Shown: positions 36,792-47,210 of the stretch, piece by piece | Position numbering within the stretch: the stretch's first letter is position 1 | Layout: every line of letters starts with the position of its first letter | DNA from: Adineta vaga | Lineage: Eukaryota; Rotifera | Direction: 5' to 3' | Assembly: GCA_021613535.1 (NCBI GenBank) | Contig: CP075496.1 | Location: 5,394,001 to 5,458,000, forward strand | Length of the DNA: 64,000 nucleotides | Position numbers and translations under genes: made by a program | The notes under the pieces: generated by a model | Databases searched by the model: none | What the model saw: only the letters and a program-made list of their open reading frames with translations | What the model was told of the DNA's origin: nothing

Positions 36792-37666
36792 CAAATGTAC
36801 ATTTTTATATATAGAAATTGTTAGATTAGAAAATAATGAAGGATCTAAAATGGAATCATCAGATGAGGAAGAATTTAAATTTTCTAATTGAGAACAAAGA
36901 TTGGAAATGGAATCATTATCATTTGATGACGATGAAGCACGATTTTTAAGTAGACGAATTAACTAAAGAAAAGAAAAAGAAAAAAAACTAAAGAATAGAT
37001 GAAAATCTTCTGAATTACTTCAAGTATTTCAGTTTTGATAGTTGGCGACGTTATGGTACGTTTTTCATTCATCATTGATTGTAAACGACTCAATGCAAGA
37101 GTTAACGGTGTTGCTCGAGATTTCGTAGCTGATAAGGTTGCACCAGCGCGGAGAAGAACACCAACAATCGCTACACGTCCACTAATACAAGCTAAATGTA
37201 ATGGAGTATTACCAAGCGTATCTTCAACATTCACATCGGCACCATGATCAATCAATGCTTTTGCTAGAAAATAATTATTGTCGATTGATTTCTTATTTTC
37301 TAAAAATTACCTATTGCAGCATCAAGTTTTGTAGAAGCAACATGCAAAGGAGTTCGATCATATTTATCAGCTATACGTGGATTAACGCCTAATTGAAGAA
37401 GATCAAGCACTAAAAAGATGCATTAATATTAAAATAAAATAATGAATGATGTGTCTCTTTCTTTACCTCGATCATAATCTTGAGCATTTACAGCATCGAT
37501 TAAATGATTTGATTCTGAAAGACGAAATCCTTTTCAATTCAATTAAGATTTCATTATGATCTGTACCTCGACTTCCATTGACAAGATTGGGTACCGTTGC
37601 TCGCCGAATTGATACACGTTCACGTCGGGAATCTCGAGTTTTTCCAAGACAATGTGAAGATGACAT
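36789..37666 (-). CDS. Ankyrin-repeat protein, ANKRD54-like
   Basis: 221 aa from exons 37666-37567, 37514-37467, 37409-37311, 37263-37019 and 36962-36789, which sum to 222 codons. About three ankyrin repeats: DYDRVLDLLQLGVNPRIADK, YDRTPLHVAS...KALIDHGADVN and NTPLHLACISGRVAIVGVLL, then a degenerate fourth. The C-terminal part (SISNLCSQLENLNSS...LFSNLTISI) parallels the conserved ANKRD54 tail with its LC-RLQ...L-SL pattern. ANKRD54 (Liar) is a nucleocytoplasmic shuttling adaptor for kinases such as Lyn and BTK; the role in this animal is inferred only. The basic N-terminus (KTRDSRRERVSIRR) may act as a nuclear signal. First cistron of a probable pair with the histidine phosphatase. Confidence 0.8.
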
Positions 37667-38061
37667 TCAGTTTAGCTTAAGTTGAGAGATGAAATCCAGT
37701 TTGTATTGTATGTATGTGTATATGTTTGATTACAAACGATCAATAGAATAAACCAATCCAATGCGAGTAAATAGAAGAGAGGTCACTTTAAATTTGAAAG
37801 ATTTTATTTATATATATATAAAACGAATTATTTGACATGGACACTGATTCATATAAATAAAATTTCAATGAGAGAAGTAAATTAAGTTATATAATCTTTT
37901 ATAAATACTAATGAATTCAATCGAACCATTAGCACATATGACAACTTCATAATTTCCAAAGAAAAATCTATCTTTTTTCAAGTCTATATATATATATCTA
38001 ATGTTAACAATAAAATGAGACAAATGTAAAGTTTTTCCTATATTTTGATGATGAATCGAAT
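37667..38061. other. Intergenic spacer
   Basis: About 400 bp between the small unknown gene and the ANKRD54-like gene, all on the - strand. AT-rich with a short TATATA run near 37810. No other feature seen. Confidence 0.5.
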
Positions 38062-38583
38062 CTAAATTCTTACAACTAGTTCACCATTAATATGAACTAC
38101 ACGCATAGGTCGAGTTGACAGTCGTGATTCTTTCCATGTTGAATTATTTTTTAATTTAGAATTATTGCTTAATATTGATTTTACTGGTATTGATTTTTCA
38201 TTTTGATGATGATGATATGACTTAATCGTATTATAAATTGAAGGTTGTGATGATGTTGGTGTAAAATCAGTTGAAAATGGTAAAAATGATATTGAACGAT
38301 CTTTTTCTGCTTTTAGTTTTTCATAATCGAACGATTTCGTTTTTATAGATAAATTTGGTGTTGTTAAAAAGATATTTTCAATCGACGATTGATATCGTTT
38401 ATGATTATTTGCCATTGTTCGTGTTAATGTCCATGTTTGTTGTTGTTCATATGAACTTAAATATGGATAATTTGTTTTATTAACATTAACTACTGAATAA
38501 TAAGTACAGGCTTGTCGAGCTTGTAATTTATCATTTTCATGTGCTGATTGCTTCGTATACCATTCAGTATGTTCAAGTGGCAT
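38062..38583 (-). CDS. Uncharacterised 173-aa protein
   Basis: A single open frame from a true ATG (38581-38583) to a TAG. Composition is balanced and hydrophilic, with Tyr and Ser/Thr richness: TEWYTKQSAHENDKLQARQA at the N-terminus, basic segments, and a C-terminal RPMRVVHINGELVVRI that looks like beta-strand. No signal peptide, membrane helix or known domain was recognised. Codon use matches neighbouring genes, which is the main reason to believe it. It is intronless and lies upstream of the ANKRD54 pair. A small cytoskeletal or ciliary protein is possible but unsupported. Confidence 0.55.
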   Translation of the reverse strand: MPLEHTEWYTKQSAHENDKLQARQACTYYSVVNVNKTNYPYLSSYEQQQTWTLTRTMANNHKRYQSSIENIFLTTPNLSIKTKSFDYEKLKAEKDRSISFLPFSTDFTPTSSQPSIYNTIKSYHHHQNEKSIPVKSILSNNSKLKNNSTWKESRLSTRPMRVVHINGELVVRI

Positions 38584-39322
38584 GACAAGTTTTTCGAGAC
38601 GTAGACGTTAATCAAAATACAGTCGAATTTTTTTATAATCTTTATGCATACAAGTTCTTCATATAACGTAGACTAATAAAGAAGAAGAAGAAGTAATATG
38701 AGTATTAGAAAAAGACCAATTTCTTTCTCTCTCTCTCTCTCTCTGCCCGTCCTCTCTCCTTTCTTTCTCTTCTTCGATTAGGTATGGCATTTTTTATTTC
38801 TTCATTCATCAATATAATATTTAGTCCTACAAATCGTTATACATAAATTGCCTTAATACGGTATTCTATCATGAGTTGTACAATTATCCGCATCATTACA
38901 TCATAAAAAGAAAATGAAACGATGAACCAGTATACCAATTGAACCGACATCAATAAAATGTATCCTACAGCGAGACTACTAGTTCTGTTCTTTCATTCTT
39001 TTTTTTCGTCTACTTGTAAAAAGATCCGAACATATATATATATATACTTTATGATTATAAAGTCAAGAAGGACATTTCATTCATTTTTTTGCATAAAGAT
39101 ACAGACGATCTTCGAAAGAATTTGACATCTATACGTATTTGTTCTCGATAATAATTATAGAACACAAATATACAAAGAAAAACACAGAAGAAAATCACTT
39201 GAACAAGGTCGACGACTATGGTGAATTGATCATAAATATATAGACGTAGGAAAGAAAAACATTGAAATCAAAATTTTATAAATAAAAAAAAGAACGAAGA
39301 AAATCAATATTCTCAAATTATT
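38584..39322. other. Intergenic region
   Basis: About 740 bp between the MTMR9-like gene end and the small unknown gene, both on the - strand. A CT microsatellite lies at about 38722-38745 and a TA run near 39032-39047. No coding sequence supported. Confidence 0.55.
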
Positions 39323-41711
39323 CTATGTTATTGTTGTTACTGGATCTTTTTCCATTTTAATCATACTTGTTGTATTGCTATTCTTTTCTGTACATTTTCG
39401 TTCTAATTCAAGTAATTCTCTATACAAAAGACAAACAAATACATTCTTTCGAATCAATTTTTCTACACATACTGCCGTAATTTATTGACATATGACCGAA
39501 GTTGAATTTCTTTTTCTTTAATCAATAAATATTCATCCCAAACTTCACGTTGTGGTGTTTGATTTTCATAAAATCGTAGATATAAACTACGCCAAAGAAT
39601 CTATAAGATAATTATATCCGATATTAAACTTGAGAAAACGAATCAATATCGATTTCGAAACTTACGATACTTGGTGCTGCAACACTTGGCCATAGAACAT
39701 GTAGATTTGGTTCATAGAAAGGATTTAAAAATGTATGAAGAATTTCTGGTCGATTAAAATATGACCAAAGTGATACGGTATGTTTTATACCATTGTATTT
39801 CTTTTTCTCTTTTTCATTATTAAAAATAAATGTACCTATTTGTAAATAACAATAGAGAAAAAGACATTTTTCCATTCTATCTTACCAAATTTAGATGAAT
39901 ATGCATGTTGAAATAATTCGATTAATAATGCATCATTGAATTCAAATGAACAAGCAAATTGTTGTAAAAGCTAGTAAATATGAAATGAAAAAATAGAGAA
40001 ATGAGAATGAAATTCTTTCTTACCTGCCAAGTACAATCAAGAAAAAGTGTAAATAATGGTGATTCTTGCCCATGTGAAGTTTTACCAAATGCAGATCGTG
40101 TACAACGTACACGAAATGGATGTCCAGCTTGAATCCATTCACGTTCAATTAATGCTTCAAAGCTATAAGTTAACACAAAAAAGTGAATATGGAATTTTCT
40201 ATGTAATATTATTTTATTGTACCCGGTAATTGTACGACAATCTGGATCAAGTAAAATTTGTGCTAAACTTGTTATAAGTAATGTTGTATCCCATCCATCA
40301 CTACCATGAACAACAACTGACGTTTCTAATTTAAATAGTTAACATAAAAATTAAGAATTGAATTATTCCTGTTCAAGTTCGTTATACCTTCACAATCAAT
40401 TGTTTGTGCAACAATACAAGCTGTTGTTAATGCTTCTTTAACATGAAGTAACCAATTGCTACTTTCTAATTTTGATAACCAGCGATCTTTTTCTGATTGA
40501 TCAGTACATGCTAAAATAATCAAAAGATTATTCTTTTCTTAGTATATGATTCAATCTTTACCATCCATTAACTTCATAAATGATTCTTGTAAAACATTTT
40601 GTTTATCTAAATGTCGATGATGTCGTTTCCAAAGTGCATAATGCTGATCGGGTTCACATCCTCCACCTTTACAAATATGATTAATTGAAGAAGAAAAATA
40701 GATAGGACGAATTCTATTTTACCTTTACTCTGTGCATTTTTGACGATATTTTGATGACGTGTATCAAGTATCCATCCTTTTTTATGTCGTTGAGTAAGCA
40801 TTGCATTGACAAGCCCTTCATCTTCCTTACATCGACGTACACTAGGACCAACTAATGGTTGTGCACATCGAATAAGACATGATTTTGATGATTTATGTAA
40901 ATAACATAAAATTGGAAAACGACCATAACTACGGAATGATGCTGAACGTTTAAGAAAATCATCAGTAATCGATTTTGGAACTACTAGTCGTTCTGGATAG
41001 GTTTCACAGATCTAAAATAATATATATTTTAGAAGAATATCGAGCGAATTCATAGAATGCTATTACTGCAAAATCTTTATTGACATCACTAATACGCCAC
41101 TCATCACTTATTGCTTGTAATCGGCTAAATTCCGATTCAACAGAAAAAGCCGTCCAACCATCTTGAATGACTTCAAAATCACGCGGAAAACAAAATGGAA
41201 ATAGAAATGTTACATCACATGTTAATCCATCTAAATAGTGAAATAATAAATAAATATCAATGAGAACAGACAGAAATCGAACTCCTATACCTGTATTAGT
41301 TATAAGTGCATCTAATGATTCAGCTAATTTAATTGCATCGTCCAAAACTGGAACATCAAAATAACATGTTTCCAAAGTTTTCAAACGAACAATGATTGTA
41401 TAAATCGAAGAAAGCGATGGCGATAATGGTAATTGAGAACGAAACTCATTTTTCATTGGAAATTTTGGTTGTATAGCATCCATATTGGTATAAAATATCT
41501 ATCGAAAATTGTATCCAATCATACTCATATTCTTGTAACAAAAAACAAAGAACTATCTTACCCAAAGTTCTTTGTAGTTTCCATCAGCTTGCTTATGTGT
41601 AATGATAACATTATGCAATGTAACATTCAAGATCGATTCGGGATACGATTGTAGATGATCACGAAAAATTAGATTTCTTACACAAGGAATTCGAATTAAA
41701 TCTGTAACCAT
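39323..41711 (-). CDS. MTMR9: Myotubularin-related pseudophosphatase, MTMR9-like
   Basis: 583 aa from 12 exons (41711-41562, 41498-41291, 41230-41067, 41012-40733, 40666-40562, 40510-40388, 40325-40223, 40162-40024, 39970-39886, 39835-39666, 39600-39473, 39419-39323). N-terminal PH-GRAM region, then the myotubularin phosphatase fold: FEVIQDGWTAF, RSYGRFPILCYLH, RWLSKLESSNWLLHVKEALT, GFEALIEREWIQAGHPFRVR, and a C-terminal coiled coil (REVWDEYLLIKEKEIQLRSY). The P-loop reads VVVHGSDGWDTT instead of the active CSDGWDRT type, so the catalytic Cys is Gly and the Arg is Thr: catalytically dead. MTMR9 is known to be an inactive subunit that binds and stimulates active MTMR6/7/8 on PI3P and PI(3,5)P2. 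The ATG directly follows a TTTTTTTTCAG acceptor, 58 bp after the JKAMP stop. Confidence 0.93.
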
Positions 41712-41727
41712 CTGAAAAAAAAGAACA
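41712..41727 (-). other. Candidate trans-splice acceptor at the MTMR9 start
   Basis: On the minus strand a pyrimidine tract ending TTTTTTTTCAG abuts the ATG of the MTMR9-like gene, leaving no 5' UTR. The 58-bp gap to the JKAMP stop is too short for a separate promoter and cis-spliced leader. This is the expected form of a spliced-leader acceptor inside an operon. Confidence 0.5.
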
Positions 41728-41769
41728 ATGATCAATAACAACAAACGATAGTTTTTTTATTTCGAAATT

Positions 41770-43432
41770 TCAATTCGTTGTCACTCTTATTGTACTTGTT
41801 GCTGTAAACTTATACAATAAAATATACAATAAACCTGGTAAAAAAACAGTAGGTAACAGAATTAAATGATATTCATTTTCAAATTGTGTTAAACTAATTA
41901 AACCACAAAGAAGAAGAATCACATGAATGAGATAGATAATCCAATTTTGAATATTTCCACAGAGTTTTCGTACAAAAGGAAGCCAATCATTTTCTCCATT
42001 GGCAATTAAAGTAAAATGAATGGCGTTGAGTAATACAGCACTAGTAATCGTCAAAATTGGAAAAGAAAAATCTTTGAAAAAAAACCCGAATATCAATAGA
42101 TTTCAATAGAAAACTTCAATAACTTACAAATAAGTCCACCGCATAGAGCATGTAATAATAGTAAACATGGATAAAAATGAAGAGCACTATAAATCGACGT
42201 GGAAATGAATTTTTGATGAATTATAGAAACAAAAAATGGCCGAATCAACAACATAATTACACTGGCATATGTATATAAAACAAAAATTGCACTTTGCCTA
42301 AAAACATGAAAGAAAATTTCAATGAATGGAAAAAAAAGGAAACCAAATATTTGATCATACAATGGATAAACAACTTCGTAAGAACAGCGTAATTTTTTTC
42401 GATAATTTACAATTGGATTATGAAACATAGGATAAAAATCACTGAGTAATTTCACGTGACATACATTCATTGTTAATTTACCAATTGGTGGAAATGTTAA
42501 TAAAGTAAAAATAAATGCAAGAAGAATTTCCAATATGGATAAAAAATAAAGAATTGTTTGTCTAAATACAAAACAAACGATGTTCTACTATTATAATTAA
42601 ATTTAAGTGCAGTATTTCTTTTCTCAATTTATTAACTTGCTGAGTTATCAGTATCGAAACTCTTTTACCCTTTCGGTTATCTTTAATATTGGTTTGTATG
42701 TATGAATGATTCATAATATATTAGATGTAGTTCATACAGTATCATAGTACTCGAGGACTACTTGACTTTTATAACTGACAAAGAATCGGATCGCACTCAA
42801 GATCAATTCGAAGGCTCTATAGAAAATGAGATCAATGTACTAGTCATTCTTTCTTTATGTCCTTCAATCACTATTATAATAACATGAACGATCGTTTTCT
42901 TTTACACATTCTATTCGTCTTTCTCAATATTTATTCTAATGAATAAAAATTCTGGACAGACTGTTTTATAAATAAATTCAAAACAACATTTTTTACATAA
43001 ACATTCGTCAATAAGCTCTTTCAAAACCCATCTCGAACACACCAATATTCAAGTTCGTTCATTAATTAAAAGCTCTCAAATTATTCCTATATTAATATTG
43101 ACATACTTGACTAAAGTAAATTCTCGTTGTTTCTTCTTTTGTAGACGATTAATAAAATACCAATGAAAACTCAATGCCAATAATGTCATAAACACAATAT
43201 ACATAAAATCGTACAATGATAATGTTTCATCACATAATTGACATATACCTTCACTATTTACACGATATCCACGTTGACATGCCTTAAGAATTGACAAAAG
43301 AATATTTACATAGAAGAACAACTTTCAAAATTGATCATATCTCACCCCACAATTTGTACTATTAATTAGATAGCCACAATATTTGCCAGGACAAAATGAA
43401 ATTTTGGATTTTTCCACTAAATTCCTACTCAT
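41770..43432 (-). CDS. JKAMP: JNK1/MAPK8-associated membrane protein
   Basis: 311 aa from exons 43432-43346, 43282-43107, 42561-42361, 42297-42128 and 42071-41770. Length matches the family. It starts with a Cys-rich ectodomain (CPGKYCGYLINSTNCGACQ, RVNSEGICQLCDETLSLYDF), followed by seven or so hydrophobic helices (FMYIVFMTLLALSFHWYFIN, ILEILLAFIFTLLTFPPIG, FVLYTYASVIMLLIRP). JKAMP is an ER membrane protein that prolongs JNK1 activity and helps recruit proteasomes for ER-associated degradation. The 42298-42360 intron is free of stop codons and in frame; removing it restores an ungapped alignment with the vertebrate family at YPL-(18 residues)-RP. The start Met follows an acceptor-like TTTGTTAG by 19 nt; an out-of-frame ATG lies directly at that acceptor. 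Probably the first cistron of a pair with MTMR9. Confidence 0.93.
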
Positions 43433-46398
43433 GAGATAATTTGATAAACATCTAACAAACAAGATATATATGTAGATTGATGAATTCAAACACACACAGA
43501 CATACAACTAGTTGCATTTATGATAGGTTGACGTAAAGAACGAATCGAAAAATATCAACGTTTTTAATTGGTTTTTCGACTCACCAATCATCAATAATCT
43601 TTCAAATAACAAAGAAAAAACTTAACAAAATCCATTTCGTTCTTGTTCTTATTAATTTTCACAAGAAGGATTTTTCTTTCAATATCGATTATTAAATTAT
43701 CTCGAATGATTATCTAAACTCCAAATGATAGAGGTTAAGCGAAAAAAGAAAGAACAGAGACCCTTTCTTTTCCTTTTTTATGTGCCTCTTGACAACCCTT
43801 TCTTTCTTCTCATTCTTTCTGAGCATGATAGCGACCGATGTGACGGGGCGAATTTGTTTGCTTTTCTTCGTTCCTTCTCTTGAGTATTGCTACAAGTATA
43901 GTGTATTGTTGCTGTAGATGTTTTTTCGTCGACGAGAGAATCGTTCTATGATTCATCGTATCATTCTTCCTTTTCTTTTTCTCTCGATTTTCACCCTCTT
44001 TTTCTATTCTCTGTTCTAACAATTCGTCGTCGTCTGCTACCACCACTACCAACATCACCATCAACTACAAGATGATCAAATCATCGCGGCCTATGCAAAC
44101 AGCATCGTTTTTTCCTTCTTCTTTCTTTTTTCTCTATTCTTTCTATCCGACGACCGCTCGTGCGGTGAAGCCTTCTGCTCGTCTATATGTTCGTTTATGC
44201 ATACATACATATATATATCTCTCTAAATATATGTAGAACGCTATAGAATATATATGTTTGTATGTATTTTCTTATCCATTAGACATTTTCGAATGACCCC
44301 GTCGTTCATTTCAGTATTACGGGCATTGATATTGAGAAAGAATGGAAAAAGTCAATTTTTGTTCTGCTTTGGTATTTAATACACGTGTTTCTTGTGGCTT
44401 TTTTTCTATTGACATTCGTAATAACGTATCAAAGTAAAACACAGACAAAAGTATGTATATTGAATAATAACCTATATAAAGATAAACTAATATTGATTCA
44501 TTTAGATTTATTGCACCGGATGAACATCAATTTGATTTCGATCATATACGATAAATTGGGTAGGCGATCATCGCCAACAGAGAATTTCTATATGCTTCTT
44601 TATGTCTCGATGAATACGCTTATTGAAAGCATCATACGATTCATGAAAGCATGATGGAAAATCTTGGCAAAGTTATGAACTGAAAATAAGAGCATTTTTT
44701 TTAATTGATAAAATAAATAAAGAAGTGATCAATCGTCTTCTGGTTAGTGCAAATGCACAAAGAACTATTAGATGATTTGATGCAATGAATAGTGTAATTG
44801 AATGAATGAAAGATTCCATACTTGAAATTGGACATCAGTATGAGATCTTGTAGGAAAGAATCAACGAATATAGGTGGATGATCGTTTCTCTTCACATGGC
44901 TATTTTGAGAATTTTCATAGAGGTTTGAATTACATTAGTGTGCTGCATGATTAGAGAATGAATAAATATGTTAACTATTTGAAGTAGTTGAATGAATGAA
45001 GATTCTATTGAAATTATGTAACGTATAGTTTGCGAAAGTAATGAAAGTTGATTAAATTTATGATAATTGTAAGAAGCATGTTAGTTTGAGAATGGATAAA
45101 GAATATGAGATATGTGAAACATATGTAGTAGTCATTAATGAATATAAAGCTGATATTTCGATGCAATATTCTGTTAATTAACTATGCTGATGGAGGAAAA
45201 CAGAGCTTTGATTTTGTTTGTCTCGAAAATTTCTATTACTGATAGTAGTTTTTGGTCAACATGCTTTTGTTCACTTCTCTCTCTGGAATCTCTGTACGTA
45301 CACGTTTTGAAAGTATGTTTCAAGAAGAGTTTACATGTGTACAGAATTGGTTTTGAACATGAAAAAAATATCAAGTAAACTACAGAAAAATTGGTGTTAG
45401 ATGTTGATTGCAGTCACAATACGATGACTGAGTTGATCACTTGCAGTTTAATTTTGAGATAAATTGTTGGCAACAATGAAACAATGGCATGGTCGGAAGG
45501 TTTATATTAGTTGTTTTGTTTTGAAATTTAACATCTGACACGAATGACGAGTATTCTCTGCATACTATTGCCTCAATTGTCACCCGAATTATACGATAGT
45601 CGTGATAATTGAAGTCGTAGTACATAGAGGAAGCTCTTATACATTCAAGAAGAAAATTAAGTATTGAAGTAAGAAAAACTGGACGAATATGACTAATCGG
45701 GCTCCTTATTCTTACTATTGTTTTATACTGTAGTCGACATTTTTCAAATCTACAGTATTCTACAGTAGTAACATGAGTGATGTCATTAGACGACCATTAT
45801 ATTTAAACTCTGGTCTGTTTACTATTGCTTCAACTGCCAACTGACTCACTTTCAAATCTTGGCGTTTGTTACATTGGTAAACAGATCCAGACAACTGTTC
45901 GTTCGATAATAGATTCGTCGAATGAATGAATAGATGAAGCAATTTATGAGGAATTTATCAGTCGTCTTATAAAGAACTGATTCAGAAACGAAGAAAAATT
46001 ACGTTTCGACATGTTACATATTTAAATAATCATTTCAGAAGATCTTTTACCTTATTATTATTGGTTTCGATCGTTGATTTTACACAAGGAAGAATTTATT
46101 AACATTTGATGGAAAAGCAATGTTGATTTTCGTTGTACTGCTCATTGAATATGTTTAGTCAACATAACACATATTAATTTAGCTGAAAATAAGTAAACTA
46201 CAATGAATTTTTATTCGATGGTTACTGAGAATACAGATATGTTTCATATGAACAGATTAACTGTCCAACAAAGAAATATGACATAAAATTTAATTTGATA
46301 ATCATATGCTAGCATTATAATTGATTGTACTCTCGCTGAATTTATTTAACATATATTCTTTTTAGACAAAACACAATTAGTTTTTTTGGAATGCATTT
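43433..46398. other. Long intergenic region with decayed sequence
   Basis: About 3 kb between JKAMP and the pyroglutamyl peptidase gene, both on the - strand. The part next to JKAMP (43433-44330) is AT- and pyrimidine-rich. From about 44640 to 45180 the + strand shows broken coding-like frames (listed separately), and 45500-45870 holds two similar short stretches. No intact gene found. Confidence 0.5.
44640..45180 (+). pseudogene. Possible heavily mutated coding relic
   Basis: A + strand frame from about 44645 reads KHDGKSWQSYELKIRAF, then INKEVINRLLVSANAQRTIR, TGA, FDAMNSVIE, TGA, MKDSILEIGHQYEIL, TAG, ERINEYRWMIVSLHM. Several of the stops are TGA or TAG where CGA or CAG (Arg or Gln) would fit the helical composition, as expected from C-to-T decay. 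A second frame nearer 45050-45180 is open for about 40 codons. No family was recognised, so this could be an old transposon, a dead gene or coincidence. Confidence 0.28.
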
Positions 46399-47210
46399 TT
46401 AAGATAATGTGTTTATATTTAATTTTTCAAATTTGTGAGTAACAATATTTGAATGAATCAAATAATTTTCATGTTGATTTACAATAGGTATTGGTCCGAT
46501 AAAACGAAGTGCTTCATAGATAATCAATTGAATTGTTTCTGCTAGATTTTCAATTGTAAAACTCTTATCTAAATCAGGTATATGAATAAAAATAGTTCGG
46601 TTCGAATCGATGAACAATGATTGATAATAGATATATTCGCAAAGATATCTTAAGAAAAGAAGAGAATCGAAAGGTTCATCATTTATATTTCATATTTTCT
46701 ACCTTCCGGCATTTTCGGAAACCACGATTGGTAAATTAATTCGACGTCGAACACACGCACAAATATCGTTCAATGGAACATGTGTCATGAGAACGTTTGG
46801 TGCATTATTTTTAATACATTGTCCTGTTTCTGGTACAATACCATTTTTATCAGCATGACAATAGCCAGTATTACAAGCATATTTTTCTAATCGAATTTCT
46901 CGTGCACCTTTGGCAACACCGATATGTATGACTAACTTTTAAAAAAATGCAACTGATTTGTCTTACGTGTTGAAGATATTTACTAACTTACTGTTGGATT
47001 ATATTGAATCCAATAATCAGGAACTTGTTTTGTGACATCATCATAAGTTACCTGTATTTGGTGAAGAATAATATGCAATGGACGTGTCCATTCAAGAAAA
47101 GTTTTTAATGCTTTAGCAACTTCCCAACTTGGATTATTGAGTACTGAACGAAATGGACCAAAACCAGTAATAAGAATAATCGGAATATTTGATCGTTGCG
47201 ATGAATTCAT
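46399..47210 (-). CDS. PGPEP1: Pyroglutamyl-peptidase I
   Basis: Cysteine peptidase (C15) that removes N-terminal pyroglutamate from peptide hormones in the cytosol. Exons 47210-46992, 46935-46703 and 46648-46399 (the last joins as NAGRYLCEYIYYQSLF). Landmarks: ILITGFGPFRSVLNNPSWEV at the N-terminus, LVIHIGVAKGAREIRLEKYA near the catalytic Glu, the nucleophile Cys in AGRYLCEYIYY, and the catalytic His in RTIFIHIPDLD. Start chosen at the ATG giving MNSSQRSNIPI. A somewhat longer, unremarkable C-terminus follows the last helix. The catalytic Cys and His are present; the Glu is placed by alignment only. It probably encodes an active enzyme. Confidence 0.9.

Noticed and set aside
44385-44654. 89-codon + strand frame
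   Set aside because: No in-frame ATG at its beginning, no recognisable domain and no good splice context; at most part of the decayed region that follows.
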